From Brachionus koreanus (Eukaryota; Rotifera; Eurotatoria; Ploima; Brachionidae), in NCBI GenBank assembly GCA_016987375.1, contig PJRA01000555.1, forward strand, positions 1,264,827-1,311,685: a stretch of 46,859 nt of DNA. The letters are read 5' to 3'. Shown one piece after another: positions 1 to 8,977 of this stretch. Below the pieces are notes generated by a model. The model saw only the letters and a program-made list of their open reading frames with translations. It ran no database searches and was not told the DNA's origin. Position 1 is the first letter of the stretch. Each line of letters starts with the position of its first letter. The position numbers and the translations under genes are program-made.

Positions 1-345
1 AAATTTAAATCTTTCAATATTTGTTTTTTTATATATATATATTTTCAATATAAATTTTCAAAACTATCGGAAATATCTTTAGCTTGTTGAATTATTTTTG
101 TGATGTTTGCTTGTTTTAAATATGATAAATTTGTAAAGATTAAAATAATTGTAATTAAAAATATTATAAAAAAAAAATTTTTAAATGATTCCATTTTAAT
201 GTTTTAAACCTAAAATACTTGAAAAAATTATTTAAAAAAAAATAAATATTTCAATATTAATTATTTTTAAAGAAAAATATTCAAGTCTTGTCAGTGAATT
301 GAAAATACTTAATTTCTCAAATCATTAATGGATCTTCCAGGTTTT

Positions 346-403
346 GTTATCAAGGCTGATAACGAAAACGTTTTTATTACAAAACGTTATCAGAATTGAT
401 AAC
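346..403. repeat. Near-perfect inverted repeat with clustered GATAAC motifs
   Basis: The left arm at 346-364 (GTTATCAAGGCTGATAACG) and the right arm at 385-403 are inverted copies differing at two central bases. An inner 8-bp pair, AACGTTTT at 367-374 and AAAACGTT at 381-388, overlaps it. Another TGATAAC follows at 417-423. The sequence can fold into a hairpin and also holds five copies of the core TGATAAC/GTTATCA, which resembles a GATA-factor site. Whether it is a regulatory cluster, a small foldback element or chance cannot be decided here. The rest of 1-1335 is A+T-rich with no coding signal that I can see. Confidence 0.6.
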
Positions 404-1335
404 ATAATTTTATTTTTGATAACATAAAATAAATTAACCAAAAAATTTTTATTTCATATTTATTGAGGAAAAACGGAATAAATTTGAGAGCAGTTTTTAC
501 TCTCTAAATGGACTTAACTGTAAATCAATATTAATATGTCTTCTGTTCTTTCAGAATTGTCACAATGACAAAATATATTAAATCTAAAAAAATTGGTAAC
601 TAGGAAATTGGCAAGATTTGGTTCTTTGTTGAATAGCTTGAACTCTTAGATATTCGATTTTTTTTTAAGAAATTAACAATTTTGTTGACAATGTCTAAAA
701 GAGTTGAAAAATTTTTTAAAAATAACTTTAATTCATTTTATTTTTTACATTCTCTTTCCTAAAAATATTGTCATAACCATGGGGTTTTAAATAAACTTGT
801 TTAATAATTAAAAATATAAATGTTACTAGAAAACCTTTTTATTTAAAATCTAAGATTCAAAAGAAATTTTTATCGATTTTTAATTATGAGAAAAAATTCG
901 GTAAAATCTTAACTAATTTTAATTTTTTACATAACTCTTTAACAACATTAAAACTTCCGCAAAATTTTTAAAAAATTTTCAAAACTTGCTCAAACAAATT
1001 TAAGTTAAATTAATTTAAAAATCAATATTTTTTCTATTAAATAATAGCATATATTAAAAAGCAGTGTTTCGATTAATGAGGCTGCAATATGAAACAAAGG
1101 ATTATGGTTAATATATCAATTTAAGGAAAAGATCTCAAAATGCCTCAAGTTTGGACAATGAAACCTTGTTAATAATAGATAAATATTATTGATTAGATAA
1201 TTTTACATTTTTTCATCAAATTTATTAAAACAAATTAAAGCATAAATAAGTCCTATATCAAATATAATTTTATAATAATATAATATTGGATGTTCTTTCC
1301 TAGCTTACTACTGAATTCTGCTTTATAAACTGGAT

Positions 1336-2426
1336 CAAAGTATTCTATAGTGTGGTTCTGGACAGAATTAGGGTATCATTGAATAGTGTACCAAGTGAGG
1401 AACAATGGCGGTTGAGAAGAGGAAGAGGATGTATTGATCAGATGTTTGCTCTAAGAAACATCATAGAACAGAGTCTTGAATGGAAAAGTCCACTGTTAAC
1501 TTCATAGATTTTACAAAAGCTTTTGATGGCCTTCATAGAGAAACTCTTTGGGTTAGGATTAATAATTCTGGAAAAGGGGCAATCTAAAAGCTTCAAATTA
1601 AATACAGAAGTGAGACAAAGATGCGTACTCTCTCCGACTCTGTTACTAGTCTTAATAGGCTATGTCATGAGAAAATCAACTGCTATTGCTAGAGGTATTC
1701 AGTGAAGTCTTACCACAAGACTTGAAAATCTGGGCTTTGCAGATGATCCTGTGTTGATAGCAATATACAAGTTACAAAAGCTGATTTCAAAATCTCAAAA
1801 TGAATAAGGCTAAACCAACTGGACTTGAAATAAACGAGACCAAAAGCAAAGTAACGTACACGGAACTTAGCACCTCGATAAAGACCCATGTTTTGAGCGT
1901 TACAGACTTGACATATCTAGGAGGCATCATCAGCACGATTATTAGATCTGTTAAGACCCGAGTTTTGTCATCTCTTAATCTTCTTCTCTAGACCTTATTT
2001 AAATGCAGTTAAGTCATAACTGCAGTCAGAGCACGCTAACACTTAACCACTATATAAGCAACTACTTATTTGTATTAACTTTGGATTCCATTTAATAAAC
2101 TTTTAACTAAATTAAATTGTTTTATTTATTTCTTGGCTTAAATCCCTAAAGTCCAAAATCGAGACTTTACAGATCAAACAAAGACATTGAGAATAGAATG
2201 TCAAAAGCAAAAAGTGTATGCATTGCAAGACTCAAACCAGTATGGAAATCTACGAGCTACAGCAATAAAAAAAAAAGCTAAAGCTGTACAATACTATAGT
2301 GAAAGAATAAAGAACAAAAGACTACGGTGGCCAGGACATGGATGGACAAGGATGGAAGAAAATTTAATTAAAAAAAAAGAACACTGCAATGGACGCCGCA
2401 AGACAGGCGAAAAAGTACTACAATAA
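1336..2426 (+). mobile_element. Decayed non-LTR retrotransposon (LINE), reverse transcriptase pseudogene
   Basis: Reverse-transcriptase motifs appear in order but in different frames. A segment at about 1375-1500 resembles the RT fingers (GRGCIDQMFALRNIIEQ). After a +1 shift comes a palm segment (NFIDFTKAFDGLHRETLW) at about 1498-1555. Then follow RQRCVLSPTLL at about 1611-1645 and FADD at about 1737-1750. A C-terminal part with KRLRWPGHG lies at 2187-2426. Stops and frameshifts interrupt it, so it is dead. The motif style fits the RTE/CFDP2-like type of LINE, but the clade is inference. It is split by a solo LTR at 1949-2171. Confidence 0.85.
1949..2171. mobile_element. Solo LTR nested in the LINE, flanked by a 4-5 bp target duplication
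   Basis: The 223-bp insert begins TGTTAAGACCCGAG and ends CGAGACTTTACA, so it has TG...CA ends and imperfect terminal inverted repeats. It is flanked by GATC at 1945-1948 and 2172-2175; AGATC can be counted if the final A is shared. The LINE reading context breaks at the left edge and resumes at the right edge. A TATA-like TATATAAG at 2051-2058 is followed by AATAAA at 2094-2099, the expected U3/R order for the plus strand. No internal retroelement sequence remains, which fits LTR-LTR recombination. Confidence 0.8.
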
Positions 2427-2700
2427 CCTATGTTTTTATGTTCTAAAAATTTATATGTTTTTATATCAAAAAATGAACTCTATTTTGCTTAGAAAAGATT
2501 ATACGCTTCTTTAATTATTAATTATTATTTTGGAAATCTGACACGAGCCAAAGCTGTTACAGAAATTGCTAAAAATTAAGTTAAATTTATCATTAAGTTT
2601 TATTTATGTTTTATTATAAAAATTAACATATGATTTTATTTTGTGTTTTACAGGTTTTAGTTTTGTAGAACTTCACATTAGTGATCAATTTGATATGTAT
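2427..2700 (+). repeat. LINE 3' untranslated tail, related to 6236-6485
   Basis: Directly after the LINE C-terminal reading, the sequence from CAATAACC through TCTATTTTGCTTA to GGTTTTAGTT and TTCACATTAGT reappears in the same order at 6236-6485 with substitutions and indels. This marks it as a dispersed-repeat tail rather than unique DNA. From about 2700 to 3304 the DNA is A+T-rich and I see nothing in it except the 3' flank of the next gene. Confidence 0.5.
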
Positions 2701-3304
2701 TTTTCACAACTATTTTTATAAAATACTTTTTTTTTTTACAATGGTTGTACTGGAGAAAAAATCTTCGTCATGTTAAAAGATTTGTATATGAGGTTAGGAG
2801 GAGTTAGTTTTTTACTGTTTATAAATAAATATAGCAACAGTCTTTTTTGATTAAATGTTTTCAAATTTATTCAAAATAGGCGCCAAGTCATTAGACATCA
2901 ATTCAAAAAAATTAATTGATTGTATATATAATTGATAAAAAAATGCAAGTTATAGGATTTTTAATTTAAAAATTAGTTTAATAGCGCAAAATTAGTTAAT
3001 TAGTTTAATAACTCCCGAAAAATGTTATAAAAGTAAAAGTCATATTCTCTTATTGAGTATATTCTATGAATTAGAATTTTAAAATTATAAAATAATCAAA
3101 ATCTTTAAATTATTGAATATATTTAGATATATTTAAAAATTACGAAGAATTCTACAATATAATGAGTATTTTTATTGTCTTGTTTTTAAATAAAAAATAA
3201 TATTTATTTTAGCTTTAGTTCTAAAATTATGCACACATATTTTTTAAATAATTTGTAAAGATTTTAAATAAATTTATTTACAAAAAATGACTAAAAATGG
3301 CTTG

Positions 3305-3988
3305 TTAAAAATGAGTAAGAAAAATAATTAAATTTCTAGGTAAATCTAATTGTTGAACATCATTTTTGAACAAGTTTTTGACTTTAAACGCGCATAAATC
3401 TTGTAATGAGTAATTAAGTTTACATGCTGTAGTTATTTCGACTACTGTGTCTGCAGCAGTAGAAGATACCATTGGATAGAGTTGTTTGCCTTTCGAATCC
3501 ACATTATCAAAAGCAATGCCTTTGTAAGCACCGTTGATAAAATAGTGAATTTTTTTGTTATGATACAATACGCCAATGCATGTATTCTCATCGAAAAATG
3601 CATCGCAAAACTTTTTGTACTTTCCGTTGTGCCAAATAGTGCCTTTGTAGGAAAGTGCCCAGCCATTTTGATCCATGCCAATCAACGGCACATAATTGTA
3701 ATTGCCGTATGAAAGGCGAGTGTCTTCGGTACCGAGCCCAAACATGACTGCAGTGCCGAATAGTGGCTCGCCTACTTTAAACTCAAAATAGAAGCTGCCA
3801 TCTGTCACTGGCATAGCCAGACGAGCACCAGCTGTTCCTTTAGACTCAAGTCCATCGAAGAAAAGAACTGTTTTACAGTCTTGTGAAATGGTAGCGAACT
3901 CTGACTTGATCTCTGTGTCCCATTTTATGTCCATCGGAATTCTACACTGTGCTGCTATTAACGGATGAGCTTTGTTCTTGCTTTCCAT
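3305..3988 (-). CDS. SPSB3: SPRY domain-containing SOCS box protein, SPSB3-like
   Basis: This is a 227-residue intronless reading frame. SPSB proteins are substrate receptors of cullin-RING (Elongin B/C-Cul5/2) ubiquitin ligases: the SPRY/B30.2 domain binds the target and the SOCS box binds Elongin B/C. Residues about 40-185 form the SPRY domain, with FEFKVGEPLFGTAVMFGLGT, GWALSYKGTIWHNGK, IGVLYHNKKIHYFINGAYKG and YPMVSSTAA, in the same order as in SPSB3 rather than SPSB1/2/4. The C-terminal 40 residues (SLQDLCAFKV then LDLPRNLIIFL) look like a BC box and a Cul-box LPLP-type motif. It lacks the long N-terminus of vertebrate SPSB3. The start is the first ATG. Its 5' neighbour is PHB1 on the same strand, about 860 bp away. 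Confidence 0.85.
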   Translation of the reverse strand: MESKNKAHPLIAAQCRIPMDIKWDTEIKSEFATISQDCKTVLFFDGLESKGTAGARLAMPVTDGSFYFEFKVGEPLFGTAVMFGLGTEDTRLSYGNYNYVPLIGMDQNGWALSYKGTIWHNGKYKKFCDAFFDENTCIGVLYHNKKIHYFINGAYKGIAFDNVDSKGKQLYPMVSSTAADTVVEITTACKLNYSLQDLCAFKVKNLFKNDVQQLDLPRNLIIFLTHF

Positions 3989-4523
3989 TACTATTAATTT
4001 TTATTATTTAGTTTAAAAATAAAATTTTCGAAGGTATTTTAAGACATTTCTATTAAAAAAAAAATTATGATTTAGTTACACGCCTTTTTTTTTGCGCAAA
4101 TAATTAAATGTTTTTTTTTTCCAATATTAAAAAAAAATTTTTTTGATTAGATACAACTAAAAAAGCCTTCAAAATAAATACTTAAATTTCAGTTTGAATT
4201 GATTTTGTGTATATTGACCGCATAGCTTATTCGGAATATTATAATTTTTCCGATAAACTTTTAGCTACTTAATGTACTTCCTACTATAATAAAATATGCT
4301 AATTTTTACAGTTATTGACCCGCAAATATTCCCTTTTTGACTTAAAAAAAAGAAAAAAATTCTTAAATAAAAAGTATTGATATTTCTTTTTTTACTCGAG
4401 TTAATCAATATTAGTCTTTCTAATTAGAAAAAATAAATAAAATTTGAAATTTAGGCCTAGATAAAAAAATTTGAAATTTTAATCAAGAAAATTAAATTTT
4501 AAAAAAAAATTTTTTTCTTCATC

Positions 4524-4694
4524 GAGCTCACTTTGAAAGTCTTAAGTTAAGACACTTTTCTCTTTGTGAGAAATGTCGCTTGGTTTGTGGTTCCAAGCTA
4601 GTTGTAAATAGTTGCCGAGTTCGCAGCCATTTAGTGCTCGGATGAATGACATTATTTATGATGAACGTCCCACATGCTTTCAGCAAGTGAGCTC
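4524..4694. repeat. Structured, relatively G+C-rich island bounded by a perfect 10-bp inverted repeat
   Basis: GAGCTCACTT at 4524-4533 is matched by AAGTGAGCTC at 4685-4694. Inside are the perfect palindrome GTCTTAAGTTAAGAC (4539-4553), a GCTTGG...CCAAGC hairpin at about 4573-4594 and a CCGAG...CTCGG hairpin at about 4615-4643. The tract stands out against the A+T-rich flanks. It lies between SPSB3 and PHB1 and matches no RNA family I recognise. It could be a structured non-coding RNA, a foldback element or an SPSB3 control region. Confidence 0.5.
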
Positions 4695-4849
4695 TTTTGT
4701 CTTAACTCTGCATCAATTAAAAAATGAAAAGTTAAACTAAAATTTTATACTTTAAGTGCAAGTTTTTGATTGCTATTTTTATCGGAAAATTTTATTAAAT
4801 TGAAAAAAACAAGCAAAATACATTTTGTGAAACATTTTTATTAATTAAA

Positions 4850-5786
4850 TCATTTGAAAGAAACTCCACTGAGTAGCATATTGGCATTATCACTAACATA
4901 GGCAACATTGGGAGATGCTGACAACGATTTGGTTATTTCTTCAGCAGCCTCAATACGACGCAACTCAATCAAAGCTTAGATAAAAATAATTTAATATATA
5001 AACTAAAAAAAAAACAACTTGTATCTTCTCTAATACCATCACCTGCTTCCTGTAGAGCTTTGGCAATCAATTCTGCAGCTTTCGAGTCTCCTTCAGCTCT
5101 GATAACAGCCGCTCTTTTTGTCTGTTCAGCTTTTTCGACCAAAAATCGCGCTTTCTCAGCCTCTTGCTGTGCAACTTGTTTGGCTTCTACTGCATTTGTG
5201 AATTCAGCACCGAAGGTCAAATGAGTCTTAAACAAAATTAATTTAATTTTACATTATTTTAGAAAAAATAATCAAATACAATTGAAATATCGTCAAGTAT
5301 TAGACCAAATTGGTTGGCCCTTTCAGTGAGCATTTTGCTGATCTGCTGAGATACCATTGTTCTTTGACTAATAAGCTCGCTAGCGTCAAATTGAGCTACA
5401 ATGGCTTTAAGAACTTCATTTATAATAGAAGGAAGAACCCTTTCTTCGTAGTCGAGACCTAAATTTGTGTAGATCTTTGGCAATAGCTCAGCCTTGGGTC
5501 TATAGAGTGTACGCAAGGAAATATTGACGGTTTGCAAGTCTTTGCTTCCGGTAGAAACAGCAACTGTGCGTGGTCTACTACGAATATCAAAATGAATGGG
5601 CATGTGCAACCATGGAACCATGAAATGTGTACCTTCACCAATTATGTGAGGTCGAACACCTTGAAATCTATCGAAAATAATTGCTCTATGGCCTCCGTCT
5701 ACATTGTACAAAATGGAGTTGGCTGCTCCGCCAACTAAGGCGATACCAACACCGATTTTGGTCAAAGAGTTCATTAATTTGGACAT
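4850..5786 (-). CDS. PHB1: Prohibitin-1, mitochondrial inner-membrane scaffold
   Basis: There are three exons (transcript order 5786-5280, 5226-5037, 4974-4850) with introns of 53 and 62 bp and matching phases. They give 273 residues against 272 in human PHB1. Prohibitin-1 pairs with PHB2 in ring complexes of the inner membrane that support cristae, OPA1 processing and AAA-protease control. The N-terminal hydrophobic stretch ([20 protein letters not shown]), the SPFH core ([40 protein letters not shown]) and the C-terminal coiled coil ([36 protein letters not shown]) are all present. The form [16 protein letters not shown] identifies PHB1 rather than PHB2. The start is the only upstream ATG in frame. 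No defect is seen. Confidence 0.96.
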
Positions 5787-6235
5787 TTTATCTTTATTTT
5801 CTATTGAAAAAAATAATGATTTAAACTTTATTTAAATAAATTTGTATGCAAACACACGCGCTGCTTTAATATTTCATCATTTATGAAATTTAAATATACA
5901 GAAAAATTTGAAGCAACAAAAAGCAAACTTTTTTTTGTCTTGTCGAACAATAAAATTTACCGAGCATACATAGATTAAAAAAGAAAATTAGTCAAAATAT
6001 ATAACTGACATTTTTGATGGATTTAATTAAAATATTTTATACCATTAAATTAGAAAAAATAAGGACAATTAAAAAAATTTTTGGATATTAAGTAAACTAA
6101 AATAATAAGAAAAAAATAATACAATCAAATTTAAATTTTAACTTATTTAAAATGAGTGTAAAATAACTTTTTTTTTTCTTTTGTCTTAATTTCTCAAAAA
6201 TAAAATCCCTTTAGGAATTTATCATGACCATTAAA
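5787..6235. other. A+T-rich spacer upstream of PHB1
   Basis: No open coding structure, RNA gene or repeat is recognisable. The PHB1 promoter should lie at the left end, but no specific motif stands out. Confidence 0.5.
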
Positions 6236-6485
6236 AACTAACAATAACCGATGTTCCTGGGCTCTAAAGATTAATATGTTTGATATAAAAAAATTAAATC
6301 TATTTTGCTTATAGTAAGTTCGATATATTTTAGCCAAAGAAATAAAATTATAAAATATAATTAAAAAAAATATATAAATTATATCAAAAATTTTATTTGT
6401 GTTTTAATATATTTTAATTTTCATAAAATAAAATATGCTTCACAAGTTTTAGTTGTATTCAGATTCACATTAGTAGAATTAATCG
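6236..6485 (+). repeat. 5'-truncated LINE tail, copy of 2427-2700
   Basis: From CAATAACCGATGTT through TCTATTTTGCTTAT to AAGTTTTAGTTGTATTCAGATTCACATTAGT this follows the same order as the tail of the LINE at 2427-2700, beginning almost exactly at the LINE stop codon. Such 5' truncation is typical of target-primed LINE insertion. No coding part is retained. Confidence 0.5.
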
Positions 6486-6754
6486 AGTTGTAAAAACTAA
6501 AGATTCAAAAATAATTTAAAATAGAGCACTTTGCATTTAACATCTTCATTTGACTAGCTGTTAGGTCTTCTTGAACCAAATTATGTGAATATATTTAGAA
6601 TATAACTTTATTTTATATTAATATCTTATTATTTGTCTTTTAACAAACTATTAACAATTAATAAACTATTCAAATATCTATCCTTGATATTCTACCATTC
6701 ACAAACAAATTTTCTTTGTAGACTCGTGCTTTTTTTGAATTCAAAATTTGTGCT

Positions 6755-7260
6755 TGATTAACGGGTGTTGAACAACAGAACTTAATTAAATTTTGTTACT
6801 ATAAAAATTATAAAAGCTTATAAAACAATGGTCAATACATTTCTAGAAAAGGACAAAATTTATAATGTTAGAATTTTTTTTGGTAAAAAAAAAGCTAACT
6901 GACTGGCCCTTAAAAAAAGTGAAGCATTTTTTTGTAAATAATCAAAATATTACAAAAACCGATGCTGCGAATCACTATAAAGTGATTATTTATATTGACA
7001 TTATTTATGTTTTATTGGTAATGAAATGCTGGGTATTATACAGATGACAAAGAAAAATGTTCAGAAAATATATTTATTTTGCTGAAAAAGAAAAGTTTCC
7101 GAAAAAATTCGCTTGTGAATTGCAAATTCTGAGCGCGGAATGTCAAAGTCTTTTTTCGCTTGTCCAAATCAACTGCTATAAATTCAAAGATATATATCAA
7201 AGAATGCTTGGAAAAACGACTGAAGAACGAAGCATCACATTGATTATAATTATTTTTTAA
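6755..7260 (+). mobile_element. Tc1/mariner-type DDE transposase fossil, internally deleted
   Basis: An N-terminal HTH-like part at about 6880-6985 (LKKVKHFFVNNQNITKTDAA) is followed, after a deletion and frame change, by a core segment at about 7030-7170 (NAGYYTDDKEKC, FAEKEKFPKK). The second segment is the same family as the fossil at 18605-19028, which has GNAGYYTNDK and FAGKEKFPKK. The first catalytic Asp region and the C-terminal half are missing. A terminal-repeat candidate TAACGGGTG at about 6758 recurs at 46699. It is non-functional. Confidence 0.7.
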
Positions 7261-7267
7261 GCTTTAT

Positions 7268-7430
7268 TAGTTCATTAAAAACATAGACCAAGATGGCTTG
7301 GACATGTACTTAGAATTAATGAAAAAAGGATACCAAACAAAGCCCTTCAATGAACGTCTCAAGTACGTCATTAGGTAGGAAGACCAGCAGTTATACAATT
7401 AAGGTCAACAACAATCAAAAAAATACATTA
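7268..7430 (+). mobile_element. LINE ORF2 C-terminal fragment
   Basis: A short plus-strand reading at about 7275-7345 gives RPRWLGHVLRINEKRIPNKA, the RxLRWLGHVxR...RIPxxAL motif found near the C-terminus of RTE/CFDP2-like LINE proteins. A stop and a frameshift to a VGRPAVQLRS reading follow. It is an isolated, dead fragment. Confidence 0.65.
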
Positions 7431-7735
7431 TTTAATGAAGAAAAAAAGCTAGATAGATCAGCATTAGAAAGAAATTCGATTGCTCCGACTAACAGGCAAT
7501 TAGACAATCTAAATCAACACAAAGTTCAACAAAAGGTTTTAAAAACTGTTTAAACTGTAAACTTTTCAATCGTTAATGTCTTTAATCAAAATCAATTTGT
7601 TCTGACTTCAAATTCAGCAGTACAAGATCTAGTCGAAAACAATATTCAAATTTCTGAGAAACGTAAACGTGGAAGACCAAAAAATCAAATAACGAAAGTG
7701 AGCAGCCGTCAAAAAGGTTAAGAAATTCAGTGCCA
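7431..7735 (+). pseudogene. Unrecognised broken reading with a basic KRKRGRPK motif
   Basis: Two consecutive plus-strand open stretches, interrupted by a stop near 7551, give a Lys/Asn/Gln-rich product ending in ISEKRKRGRPKNQ, an AT-hook-like GRP core. It lies directly downstream of transposon debris and is not followed by a recognisable domain. It may be transposon-derived. I do not recognise a family. From 7736 to 8108 I see only A+T-rich DNA. Confidence 0.3.
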
Positions 7736-8108
7736 ATTACTTTGGTGTTTTGTTTTTTCAAAGTATTTTTTTATTGCTTGAAAAAATAAAAATCATCTGT
7801 TAAAAACTTTTATCTACTTTTATTTGATTTTATCTAATTTAATTAAAAAAATTGTCTCCTAAAAAAGACAATTATCTACTGACAAAAAATATACCCATTA
7901 TTTAATTTACATTCCACTTATTACCGCTTTTCGAGCAACATTTTATCCTTTTTGTTTTTTGTTGCCACCTAAAATCAATATTAACATAACATTTTGTTTT
8001 TAAGCACGTTTTAGTCTTGTTAAATAAATTCAAATTATTTATTTTTTTTCGAGTAATAATTTTTTTAATTTATGATACATTTATATTTAGAATTTTATTT
8101 TAAATAGA

Positions 8109-8752
8109 ATGACCATGCAAATGGAGTACAGTGTGGAGAATGAATCTGTGCCGAAACGAAACTTGTCCGATTGGGATCTATCAGACAAACATCTTCGTCT
8201 AAAAAAGAAATCAATTCGAAAGCTTATAACCCTTCCACCAAAATATCTTGGAAATTTGGACAAAGGCATAGAACTGGCAATTTTTAAAGCGAGTCAAGAA
8301 GTTTTCAATGAGTAAATTAGTTTTTTTAGACTCTCTTATAGCAATAATCTATAGAATTTTGTGCTAGATTTGGTGGAGTTCCGATAGCCATGGGAAAAAA
8401 AACACTGCTACAAAATGTAGGCACTTCCATAGACGATCACGCTTTTATACAGTTTTATGTAGATTTAGAATGTGTAGTTTTTTGTCCCAAAGTTGATAAA
8501 AAAGTAAAAGCAGTAGTGAACAAAATTGGTGAGACCTACATTAATTGCTTGATATGTGATAGAATAAATGCAACCATTTTCAAGCGTTCAGCTGCAAAGT
8601 ATGCCAAAAAATCTGAGACCGATCAAGACACATCTTTTGATGAAAGCCTTAATTCTTTAAGCATTGGCGACAATATTCTAATAAAAATAAAAAATATTCA
8701 ATACGAAACTGATAATTTATTTATCATAGCCACATTTCATAAAAAAATTTAA
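8109..8752 (+). CDS. POLR1F: RNA polymerase I subunit RPA43 (POLR1F/TWISTNB)
   Basis: There are two exons, 8109-8311 and 8368-8752, joined across a 56-bp intron (donor GTAAAT, acceptor GCTAG), giving 195 residues. RPA43 with RPA14/A14 forms the Pol I stalk, which binds RRN3/TIF-IA for rDNA initiation. The N-terminal tip domain has LITLPPKYLGNLDKGIELAI then FGGVPIAMGKK. The OB-fold part has DLECVVFCPKVDKKVKAVVN and INCLICDRINATI, all in the order of human RPA43. The long Lys-rich C-terminal tail of vertebrates is absent and the protein stops soon after the OB fold. An ATG at 8115 in the same frame is an alternative start. AATAAA lies at 8754-8759, just after the stop. Confidence 0.85.
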
Positions 8753-8847
8753 AAATAAAATTAAAAAAAAAAAAAATATTTTATTAATTAGCTTTTTTTT
8801 ATGAGATTTTTTTTCTAAAAGTATAGGGTCGGCTTGTTCACCTTTAT

Positions 8848-8861
8848 GCTTCCATGGCATC
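8848..8861 (+). promoter_or_regulatory. Degenerate X-box-like site upstream of GCAT
   Basis: GCTTCCATGGCATC matches the perfect X-box at 10643-10656 at 12 of 14 positions, including the central TTCCATGGCA. Both are preceded by TTAT or TTTTAT and followed by a T-rich run. The two changed positions (2 and 13) are conserved in RFX sites, so binding is doubtful. It lies 117 bp before the GCAT start codon. Confidence 0.3.
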
Positions 8862-8977
8862 AAGACTTTAAAAGCTTTAAACTTAATTCAGGTATGGATT
8901 TTTAAAATTATAATAATCCACACCTATTCGGGTATAAATAATATTTATTGTTCAAATAATAAAACTAGTTAAAAAAA

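Noticed and set aside
1523..1991. Two short frames that look like host genes
   Set aside because: They are fragments of the LINE reverse transcriptase split by frameshifts.
4524..4694. Identification as U3, 7SK, SRP, RNase MRP or spliced-leader RNA
   Set aside because: None of the signature boxes or Sm sites I know for these RNAs could be found.
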